Positions 15,448 through 25,473 of a stretch of DNA of 64,000 nt are shown in pieces. The stretch is from Lotus japonicus. Its lineage: Eukaryota > Streptophyta > Magnoliopsida > Fabales > Fabaceae. Below the pieces are notes generated by a model. That model had not been told where the DNA came from, did not search any database, and saw only the letters and a list, made by a program, of their open reading frames with translations. Positions within the stretch are counted from its first letter, which is position 1. Every line of letters begins with the position of its first letter. The position numbers were made by a program, and so were the translations under genes. The stretch spans positions 56,194,289 to 56,258,288 of the forward strand of contig NC_080043.1 of the NCBI RefSeq assembly GCF_012489685.1, written 5' to 3'.

Positions 15448-17222
15448 GGGTTAAATAAGTTTTTCGTCCCTGAACTTTGAGCGAGTTTTGATTTTCATCC
15501 CTCACTGGAAAATCTTCCAAAATACGCCCTCATACTTTGGAAATAGCAAGGATTGGTACTCATCGAGCTGACATGGCACGCCACGTGTTTCATTGAGGGA
15601 CCAAAACCAATTTTTAAAAAATTGGGGGACCTAATCCAAATTTCTTAATTAAAAATTTTTAATCAAAATCTTTTCATCTTTAATCTCTCACCATTTATGG
15701 TGTTCTTCATCTTCATCAACCCATAAATACCCAAAGATTATGATAATCAAACAATGCCACCAAAAGCAAAAAAATCAAGAGTAAAATATTAAAAACACCT
15801 TAGGATCAAATGCAAGGTAAGTATGAAAGTGCATGTGCAATATGCAACAACACAAGGGATTAAGACTTAGGGCTTTGAATTTGATGTTCTTCATCTTCAT
15901 TTCTATTGCTTAGTGTGGAAGTATGGACATTTCATCATACTTCTCATCCACCTTCTTCTTTCACCCCCTCCTAAGACACCATCTTTTTAGAAAAACACAA
16001 CCTTTCCACAACCACCAAAAAGCCCTTCCTTCAGATAATCTAGGTATTAAATTTTTAGATCTGAATCTCGGGAGAGAGATAGAACGAAGTTACTGCCATT
16101 GGGTCACAATCTAGATCTGAAACGCGACGTCGTTCAAACCCATAACCTCTGAACCAAAAGAGGCAAATACTGAACCTTCTTTTTGCTTCTCACACTCTTT
16201 TCAACCCTTGCCGAGGAAAAAGGATGGAAGAGTGATAGAAGAAGACATGACAAAGAACAAGAAGAAGACACAAGATCTGACATCCCAAATCTTGTAGCAA
16301 AAATCCAAAACTAAATTAGAATGAAGCTTCAATTTGAGAGAGAGAGAGGCATTTGATTTGAGTTTGAGGTCGAATTTAATTGGCGATGCATTGGTTCCCC
16401 TGTTGCAACTAAATCACATTATTGTTGTGTTTCATTTGTTGGGTTTTTGGGATGAAAAGGTATAAGAAATTTTGGGATGAGAAGGTCAAAGAAATTGAAT
16501 TTGACATTTCATAAAGTTTATGTTTTAACTTAGTTTGATGTTAAGTTATGTTAATTTGGAGTAAAATAGTATAGGAATTAGTAATTGGATTGAGATGTTG
16601 AAGAAGAAGAATTATGTTGAAGAATTTAGATGATTAAGTTATGGTAATTATGGATTGATGAAGATGATGTTGGTGATCACGAGATTAAAGTTTAAAAAAA
16701 TTTGATTAAAATTTTTTAACTAATAAATTTGAATTAGGTCCCCCATTTTTTTAAGGCTTAATTGCACTTTTGGTCCCTGATGTTTGATCTTTGTGCAATT
16801 TGAATCCCTTTGTTTAAAACGAGCGATTTTGGTCCACCAAAGATCGATTTGTGACAATTAGGTCATACCGTTAGTTGCCATCCAATTTTAAACGAAATAT
16901 TCTTACTTTGATTCTTTTTTACTAATTACACCGCCATGTATGATCAGTAAATAAATAAAATAAACTAGTGTTTTTACCCGTGCGCTGCACAGTGAAAATT
17001 TTTAAGAATTTCTTACGTTAATAACAACATCGTTTCAACAAAATCAAATATAACAAAAGGCTTGAGTTACACCATACATGTTTTGTTAAACATTAAAACA
17101 AGGCTTAAAAGCACTTTTGGTCCCCCACGAATGCGCTTTGTGCAAAAAGAGTCCCTAACCTTTAAAAATAGCATTCTTGATCCTAAACGTTATACTCCGT
17201 TAACAGTATTGGTCCCTTTTCC

Positions 17223-18122
17223 TTATTCCGTTAGAAAACTAACGGCTTGTGCTTATGTGGATTTTTTTAATAAAATTTAAATTGATATTTTTTTTAAACA
17301 ACAACCCTAGCAATCTTCTTCCTATGTAACAAGAAAATCCACCAAAATCTTTGACGTTCATGAAGCTTTTCCCAACAATTACTATTAAAACCACATCTCC
17401 CAAAATCAACCAACCCCATACATACCGTAACCCAAACCCCATCACTGAAACCACTTTTTCCCCCAAATCTTGTGAGAAACTCGAAAATTTCACAACAACA
17501 TAACCCAGAAATTGTTTCTGGAAACGCAGTAAACGTTGGAGAAGTTGCAAGGATCGGCGATAAAACCCCATAAGGAGAAGAAATCAGAGAGAAAATAGAT
17601 TGCAAAACGAGAAATTAGAACGCTGGAGACATGTCTTCGAGCCGCACAGATCCAGAGATCACCCAAACCCAGAAACCACCACTTCAATTGATCCCAAAAA
17701 TCAACCAAACCCAGAGATCCCATAAATCCCCAATTTCCAAACCCTATCGCACAATGCTTGCTAACTTGGGTGGTGTTCAAGTTTCAACCTTGCTCCAGCT
17801 TCGAAACCCATAAGCAATGAAAACCCAGATTGAAACCTTCCTCACGATCTCGTACCACCACCACGAATAGCCAACGAAACCTTCGCACCACCTCAGCCAA
17901 AGAGTTCTCTAGAATTGTAGATCTGAGGATCTCTGGAATTTCGTCTTTGAAATCTTTCACTTGATGGGTTTGCTGGAAGAAGGAGGAGAAGGAGTAGGGT
18001 GGTGGCCGACGACGTATCTAGGAGTGACAGGTTTGTTGAAATGGCAATGGAGAGAGAAGGAGACACAAGGAAATTACATAGTGTGAGTGTGCCCACATAG
18101 TTAATATTCAAGATCTACTTAA
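17223..18122. other. MULE-C interior, no gene recognised
   Basis: Sequence between the left inverted repeat of MULE-C and MULE-D. Several short open frames occur on both strands, with no domain that I recognise and no consistent splice pattern. Acquired host DNA is possible but unproven. Confidence 0.4.
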
Positions 18123-19047
18123 TACAAAAAAGGTCCCTTCTGTGGTGCCTCCTCCCAGGCGCAGGTATGGTGCCTCTGCCTATTTGGACCAGTAAGAATG
18201 TGGCATGTATTAAATGAGTTGACTTTTCTTTTTTTCTGAAATGAATTAAAATAATAGGAAATGATTTTCAGAAAATATGGTTTTATAAAAATAAAATATT
18301 TATTAATTTGCTAACAGGTCCCTCAGTTAATTAGTTACCACAGTAAAAGTAATACCCTCATTTGAATTGATGTGACTATTGATGTTCCCTCTGTTTTGAT
18401 AACTGATACACTTCAATATTTTCATCATTTCTCAACACCATCTTCATCCTTCCCAAAGCAGAACATTCCAGAGAAAGAGAAGTGTGAGAGACTGAGTGGC
18501 GGAGACGACGAGAGTGATCGACGGTGGAACGGCGGTGGAACGCGACGACGAGGACCGACGGTGGAACGCGACGACGTGAGAGAAGAAGGCGCCAGCGACC
18601 TACGGTATGTTCTTCATCTTTTCTTTTCGTAGTTTTGATCTTCAAGTATTCTCTTCTGGGGTTTGGATCTTAATGAAAGAATGGTTTTTTTCTCAGGGTT
18701 TGTGTTCTGATATCGTTCTCATATCTTTGTCTGAGTTAAAGTTTTGATGTTTTGATGTTTACGGTTATTTTTCATAACTTGTAATTACAATTATTCCGAA
18801 TAGGCTGTAGATTTGAAAACCAACCTTGTATATCACATGCATGTCATTCCCCTTTCTTTGTCTGCATTAAAGGTTTGATTTTTATGTTATTTATGGTTTG
18901 TAGATTTGTTATGGAACCTTGTTTATCACATGAGTGTTCTTTTTTTGGTGGGATTGAACCATATTTTTATGTTGATATTGAATTTTAAACGTCTGGGTTC
19001 ACATTCTTAATCTGTGCTTTGAACTGATTATTTGTGTTTTTGAAGAG

Positions 19048-20289
19048 ATGAGTCAAACAAGTGCTTATGGCCCTTACACACCTGGTTTCAATACTGTGAT
19101 AAAGTTAAACCTGGTAATTTTTAGCTCCTTCCATTTGTGTTGGTATAGTTATATGGTTTAAACATCAATTTTAATAAGTTTTATTGGAAAAACATTAGGA
19201 TGACGTGGAAGTTCCAGTAGAGTTTATTGCACAATACAAATCTATGCTGGGAAATCATGTTGTGGTTAGGGATCCTGTAGGGGGGGAGTTCACCTTTCAG
19301 TTGGTTGTGGGTAATAATGGAGGTTTGCTCATTGATGCTGTGGTCAAGTTTGTAAAAATGTATGATTTGAAAAGAAATCATTGGGCAGATTTCTCCTATT
19401 GTGGAAAGAACAAGTTTTCTATCAGGATATTTGATAGACTGATGAATCAAATAAGCTATGGTGCTGGCCCTTCTGTAAGGCAACCTGATGTTGGGAGTTC
19501 AGGTAAGAATGGTGAAGAGGTGGTTGTGTCTGATGTTGGTGATAAGGATGAAGTTGGTGGGGAAGTTCCAGTGGATGATGTCGGTGGTAAGGTTGAAGTT
19601 GGTGGGGAAGTTTCAGTTCCAGTGGCTGATGTTGGTGATAAGGATGAAGATGGTGTGGAAGTTCCAGTTCCAGTGGCTGATGTTGGTGGGGAGATACCAT
19701 TAGCTGATGTTGGTGGGCAGTTTATGGATGTGGATAACATTGAAGAGAATGATGTAATTATGATATCAAGTGATGATGAGGAGGATGATGGAATTGTGCA
19801 ATTAAGTGATGAGGAGGAGGATGATGGAATTATGCAATTGAGTGATGGAGAGGAGGATGATGGTGTGGAGAGGGTTATTCATAATTTTGATAAGGTCATT
19901 AGCAGCTCTGATTCTGGTGGAGGCCAGACAATGGTAAGTACTTGTTTTTAAATTGTAGTGCTACTTGTTTTTAAAATTTCGTTTGCTGTATGTGATATCT
20001 AATACAATGTTTATTTTTTTATTTTCAGGCATTGCCTAAGTTGTATGTGGTGAATCATATTAGGGCAAACTGGGAGAATATCGTTCTACAAACCCCTAGG
20101 GGTAGAACTTATAGTTGTCTGCTAAAAAGAAGGAATCCAAGGAAGATTGATACTCCAATCCACATTGCAAAGGATTGGTATCAATATGTGAAAGATCATG
20201 AGTTGAAGTATAGGGATGTTGTGCACTTTAGGCCAGTTAGCACTCACAACAATTTGGTTAATGTTACCATTACCCGTGGGCAGCCGTAG
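19048..20289 (+). CDS. Two-domain B3-like protein with an acidic linker carrying three SUMO-interaction-like motifs
   Basis: Three exons join in frame: 19048-19113, 19199-19933 and 20029-20289, about 353 residues. Residues about 23-115 resemble a plant B3 DNA-binding domain: VPVEFIAQYKSMLGNHVVV, then WADFSYCGKNKFSIRIFD. Residues about 270-350 look like a second, more divergent B3 domain (LYVVNHIRANWENIVLQTP ... YRDVVHFRPV). Between them is a repetitive linker built from DVGG/EVPV units, followed by DVIMISSDDEE (residue 207 on), IVQLSDEEED (221 on) and IMQLSDGEED (233 on). Each is a hydrophobic core followed by an acidic/serine stretch, the pattern of SUMO-interaction motifs. B3 proteins bind DNA in the nucleus, so binding to element ends or host chromatin is plausible. 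No stop breaks the frame. It lies upstream of the GRF gene on the same strand. Confidence 0.75.
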
Positions 20290-20519
20290 TGAGTTTGATG
20301 TTTTGTTGATTTCCTATTAATGTTTTCAGTTTGGACCTTGTATGTTTTGCCTTTGTTTTGTGCAACTTTTGGACTGGCTTGATGCCCCTGGCTTGTTAGA
20401 CCTTTTTGGATATGTTTTGTGCAACTTGGTGTTTTATGGATATTAGTTAATCAATGACTTTATATGTTATTAAGGTTTCAATTATTTACTTATTAGTATA
20501 TTTCTGTAGTGTATAATAT

Positions 20520-20956
20520 ATGGCATCTCAATCATTCTCTTCGACACAAAGAAGAAATGGGATTGCTGATGGAAGGCTCTGTACTTGCGGCCTTACCCCA
20601 GCCCTAAAGACTTCATGGTCCAGTAGTAATTATGGACGAAGATATTTTCAATGTCCTTTGAAGGTAAACAGGGAGTTTTTGTTATGTATTCAGTTGACAA
20701 CAAGGAATATATAACTTATGAACTTAAATATACGCAGGCTTGTGGGTATTAAGATTGGCTTGATCCCCCTGTGCATGGGCAAGTTGTTGAAGCCCCCATG
20801 ACTGCTGCTGTGACTCCTGGTCAAGTTGATGATTGCTTTGAAGGATTAAAGAGGGCAGAAGCTTTGATCTCTGACTACAAGAGAAGGGAACAAATGTATT
20901 TCATTGTTGTTGTTGACTCTTTGGTAGTTGCTGTGCTACTTATTTTGTTTAAGTGA
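20520..20956 (+). pseudogene. GRF-type zinc-finger protein with C-terminal membrane helix, broken by one stop
   Basis: Exon 1 (20520-20663) encodes a GRF zinc-finger start (LCTCGLTPALKTSWSSSNYG then RRYFQCP). Exon 2 (20738-20956) supplies the last cysteine (ACGY) and DWLDPP. It then has a short charged helix (CFEGLKRAEALISDYKRREQ) and a terminal hydrophobic segment (MYFIVVVDSLVVAVLLILFK). A TAA at 20750-20752 sits between GY and DW, where the family normally has an aromatic residue. Otherwise the gene looks intact at about 120 residues. Short GRF-plus-membrane-anchor proteins are common in plants and often travel with MULEs. Their function is not well known; GRF fingers in other proteins bind single-stranded DNA. 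Confidence 0.75.
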
Positions 20957-21779
20957 TTTACACAAGCTTTGGATATGTAAAACTGTTTTTGAGAAGTGGT
21001 CACATGTATGTGTACTCTTTTTGAATTATTAACTCTTTTATGAGAAGTGCTCACATGAGTCCTCTTTTTAAACTTATCTAAATTTACATTTTTTAGTATA
21101 CATAATAATTTAATGAAACTGTGTAAGTAGATGATGAGAAACCTCCCAAGATGACTATGATAAAACTATGTAAGTAGATGATGAGAAACCTCCAAAAATG
21201 ACTATAATAAAACTATGACAAAAGAGCATACAAAAGAACCAAGAACATTTGCTATATTAAGTGAAAACTGGTCCAAATAAAATAGTGAGTAAGTAGTGCT
21301 CTTGTCAAACTTGACTATGATTTACTGTGTCAAAAGATGTTACTATCGCTATGAAACATGTTTTCAACTGTTTTTAAGTGAAAATGGGTCCAAATAAGGT
21401 TGCTCTTGTCTAAGTTAGGTTGATCTTTCTATTGCTATGAATCATGTTTCTATTTTCAATAGAAAATGGTCCAAATATATAACTAAGTTGCGCTCTTGTG
21501 TTCTTGTTTAAGCTATAGCTATTATTGCATTTGAAGAAAACATGATCTAATAAACATGATATAAGACAACCAACGCATAAAAATTTATAAAAGGGTTTTT
21601 TGGCAACTAGTGCCTTAACAAGCAAAATTTGGCAACTAGCGCCTTAACCTGATGAACAAAATTTGGCAACTACAAGTGCCCTGAAAAAGGATTCAATGCG
21701 TCCACGCTTGCGCATACACAAAGATAAAGCACGGAATAAAAAATATAGATTGTGTCTAACAATAACCAAGATTACAAAA

Positions 21780-24122
21780 TCAGCAAGTCTTTGGCACCCC
21801 TTTCTTCTTGTTTCCAGCTTCTGATATCCTGTTGTAGTACACCAATGATTTTGATAGCATAACTCCTTGAAGCAAATTATGTGAATGGAGAACAAGGTCC
21901 ACAGCAAGTTTCAATCTTGTGAAGTTATCAACCTCTATCTTGTATCCATTTATCCCCATCTGGTTCATCCAAGTTGCAACAAAAACTCCACAGTCGTTTC
22001 TGCATGACAGAAAACAATTTTCAATCAGTAAGTTACATGGTTTCAAAAGTATAAAAGAATTAAATTGTTATATGTAACTTACGAATCTTTCTTTTGAACC
22101 ACAAGCCCTTCTGGGATAACCATTTTGAATTCAGACACAATAGGCTTAGGGCTATCATCGATGAGATAAAATGACTGGTCTTGCAGAAGTTCTTCCAAAT
22201 AAATACACTACGAGCAACAAGTTTTCTCTTAGTAACAAAATTAATAACACAAATCATGTAATCAAAAAAGTAAATTCATTATAAGGTTATACCAGTAGTT
22301 TGGTACGCCTAATTCTGGCAAGCATCCTGCCTTCTTCCGGATAGCTGTCGAGATACACTACTTGCTCATTCTTAAAGTCCAGGACTATAAGGTACCAGTG
22401 CTTATTGTCGTCGTTAACAGGAATAAATATCTGGCAGAAAGCAACCATGTAGATAAAGCTCAAACAAGCTACATTTTGAATGAAATGATATGTTACACAA
22501 TTATTGAGTTACCTTTTCAAGAAGGTCTACTTTCCCCATGAAATTTGCCTTAATTAAAATCTTCATAGAATTAGGGTTGTAGTCCATGACAAAATAGCTT
22601 GCTACAGTGGAAAAGAACAACTTCAGTGAACTTTATATTTCATTTCTATTAAACAGAACTTGCCATTAAGAATGAGCAGATGATATTACCGAAACATTTG
22701 TTGGGAAAAACCATATGGGTGGATTTTGATTAAAAGACCTCTCCTTCTTGGTCAACAAGCAAGCTAGCAAGTTAAGCAAATCCGTCACCAACTCTCCTTT
22801 TGGTTTCAGGCACTGCAGCACACCACGGGTTCCATCCGAGAAAGGGATTTCAGGCTTCACCAAGGCCTCTTTCCTGCCATGAACATAACATGCATATTAA
22901 ATTAGCTCTTCTACTGAGTATCAAAAAATAATTTAACTACGTAAATAAAAACTCAGACATTTTACCAAGCCATGTCATCTTTATTGGCCTTCTTAAAGAT
23001 ATAAGATGCCACAGCCGTCTCAGCATAAGATAGTTGGAATGTGTTCTCATTCTTGAATATCTTGTTCAGGAACTACAAGATACACATGTATGACAGTCAA
23101 TTTAACAAGTAAAGTTCTTAATTAATGGGTCGAAATTTTAAAACTTACCGGTGGAACATAATGAGGGGTAACTATTTTCAGGTTTTTGGGGGATTGAAAG
23201 TCAGCATTGGTAATTTGGTTTCCTGGATTTGTGTCCTGTGACGTAACAGGTGGGCTGAAAAGCTTCCTAACAAGTGAACTGTGATTTTCTGTAGATGTTG
23301 GTGCGATCTCAACGGTTTCAGTTTGGATTTCAGTATTTGGTGTTGGTAGGTCAGCAATAGGTGTTGGGAGTTCAACCGTTGGTGCAACAAACTTTTGCAT
23401 GATTTTATCTATCGCTTCAGGTATTGGTTCAACTGATGAAGATGGATCTAACTGTGTTCCTTCTGTGGGAAGAATCTGGACACATTTGGACTTTATCATT
23501 GTCTGTGTCAACCACCCAATACTAGCCATAATAGCTTCCATGTTTGCCTCCAACGTATTAAATTTCTCTTCATTAACCACTCCCTGCATTGTAAAATATA
23601 AAAAAAAAAATTTAAACCTTGGCTATAGGTTTCACAGCTGTAATTTAAGCAGGGATTCAAGGTTTCCTAATTTGAATCCATTATATGAAGTTTAATTTGG
23701 CATACTACTATGGTAAGCAAGGGAATAAGATACGGAAAATTCAACTGAAGCAATTTAAGCTATTTAAGTGAAAAGTAATTCATTTTACTTCAAAACATAC
23801 CTTTTTTTTCTTGTCATCTTCTTGTTGATCACCATAATATGGAAGATTCATGTTCAGCTGCAGCCCAGAATCTTGATTACTGCAAATAAGATATGAATGT
23901 CAAAAACCTACGAAACCTAATACATAAACACGACAGAACAGAAACAGAGTTTTAGATGAGTAACACTGATTACCTCGAAGATATGAGTACCAAAGAAGGG
24001 TTAGTGTTCTGATTTGGGACGGTGAAATCCAAGTCCGGCGAATTGACGGAGATGCAATCCACTTCTCGACGATTTCGCTTCCGGTGGCTTCGTCGAACAA
24101 CTGGGGCTCCTTTCGTTTTCAT
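21780..24122 (-). CDS. ULP1-like cysteine protease (peptidase C48, SUMO-protease fold) of MULE-D
   Basis: About nine exons on the minus strand, roughly 500 residues: 24122-23974, about 23880-23801, 23584-23150, 23073-22968, about 22874-22690, about 22600-22514, 22431-22293, 22206-22083 and 21999-21780. The N-terminal half is basic, then Pro/Thr-rich, and unrecognised. The C-terminal catalytic domain has the C48 triad: His in KHWYLIV (exon 7), Asp in VVYLDSYP (exon 7) and Cys in NDCGVFVATWM (exon 9). A Gln sits just before the Cys in VVQKKDS, where the oxyanion Gln is expected. No stop or frameshift was seen, although the exon edges in the middle are approximate. By family it would cut SUMO precursors or SUMO conjugates in the nucleus. 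Similar genes ride in Kaonashi and CUMULE MULEs. Confidence 0.85.
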
Positions 24123-24551
24123 GGTAGACATCAATCAGATGATTTTGGACCGTAAATCTTCCACTCCTTGTTAGACTCTGAATCTCATTCATAATTGAAG
24201 CAATTTTATAGTACTAGGGGGAATTGATTGAAACCCTAAACCCCTTCACGAGTTTTGAGGCTGGAAGATCAAACAACAAAGCTGCAATCAATTTTCCTCA
24301 TTACTCCCCCTCTCATAACCCTATCAAGCATGCGGCCTCTCCATATTCCAATTTTGGAGCCACCGAAAGTGCTTAACTTCACCATCTCCTCACCTTCCAT
24401 TTTCGAAGCTTTATGGCACCATGGTTTGGAAGTTAAATGTTTTTTAATTTTTTATATTTAACTTATTTTAGAAATAATATTTATAAATAGGTATAAAAAT
24501 TATTTATTAACATTATTTATTAATAAATACTATATAAATAATATTTAATGG

Positions 24552-24851
24552 CCTAATATGGAGAGCGGCGGAGCAACAAGAGTCTCGGCAGAGCTTAAGA
24601 AGGATAAAGGCCTAATATGAAGCTTCGGTCTTACTTAAGCTTTAAGTTTGACCTAATATGGAGAGCGGCGGAGCAACAAGAGTCTCGGCAGAGCTTAAGA
24701 AGGATAAAGGCCTAATATGAAGCTTCGGTCTTACTTAAGCTTTAAGTTTGACCTAATATGGAGAGCGGCGGAGCAATAAGAGTCTAAGTTTATTAATATG
24801 AAGCTTCGCACGACCTTAAGTTTAAGTTTATTAATCTTAACTCAATTAAAT
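24552..24851. repeat. Tandem repeat with 100-bp period
   Basis: The motif cctaatatggagagcggcgg recurs at 24552, 24652 and 24752. Copies one and two are nearly identical across the whole unit; the third is partial and diverged. It lies between the ULP1 gene start and the transposase 3' end, two genes that share the minus strand, so it may sit in the promoter of the ULP1 gene. Confidence 0.9.
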
Positions 24852-24899
24852 ACTCGCATTAACTCAATTAAATATTTATGTTTACAGTTTCATTTCAAT

Positions 24900-25115
24900 A
24901 GTTACTTCTAGCTTAGTGGTTAGTAGCATCCTATATTTCCCACATGTCCTAGGTTCGAATACTCCTATAATCAGTTTTTAATTATTTTTTTATTTGCTTA
25001 TCCGTATTAAATATATTATTTAACTGTTTGTTAGTAATAATGAGTGATATCCCAGTGGTAAATATCCTCCTGTTGGTTCTACATGTCCCTGGTTCAAATC
25101 TCATGTTCTTCTTTT
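24900..25115 (+). repeat. Two tRNA-derived SINE-like remnants
   Basis: At 24907-24968 tagcttagtggttagtagc is followed about 35 bp later by ggttcgaatactcc, matching the spacing and sequence of Pol III A and B boxes. At 25042-25105 a similar pair occurs (gatatcccagtggtaaatat, then ggttcaaatctc, followed by a T run). Both look like plant SINE heads of the tRNA type. Ends and duplications were not resolved. Confidence 0.5.
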
Positions 25116-25473
25116 TTTTACCCATTTTGTACAGATTATAACATTGGTCTCTTTTTATACAAGTACTGGATTGCATAAATATGGCACAAAGATGGTACCT
25201 GAAATATTCTAAACTAAGCATTTGGATGAAAGAACTCAAAAACTATGAATTAATAATTCAGCAATAAAATTCATTGGTCCAACATTCAATCATAATAACT
25301 TCAAGACTTCATAAACAAAAAATACTTCAAAATCAGCGAGGACTTCAATAACATAGCCATATTAGTTCCCAGCAAAAATTACATGAAAAAAAACAGGTCC
25401 ATTAATGGTTTAAGCAACACAATGCAATAGCAATTCCAAGCAAAATTCAGAGCCACATCCAATATTCAGTCTT

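Noticed and set aside
24552..24851. CRISPR-like array
   Set aside because: The 100-bp units are directly adjacent with no unique spacers, and this is a plant genome.
24900..25115. True tRNA genes
   Set aside because: A- and B-box-like motifs are present, but no cloverleaf with acceptor stem and anticodon arm could be drawn. SINE remnants fit better.
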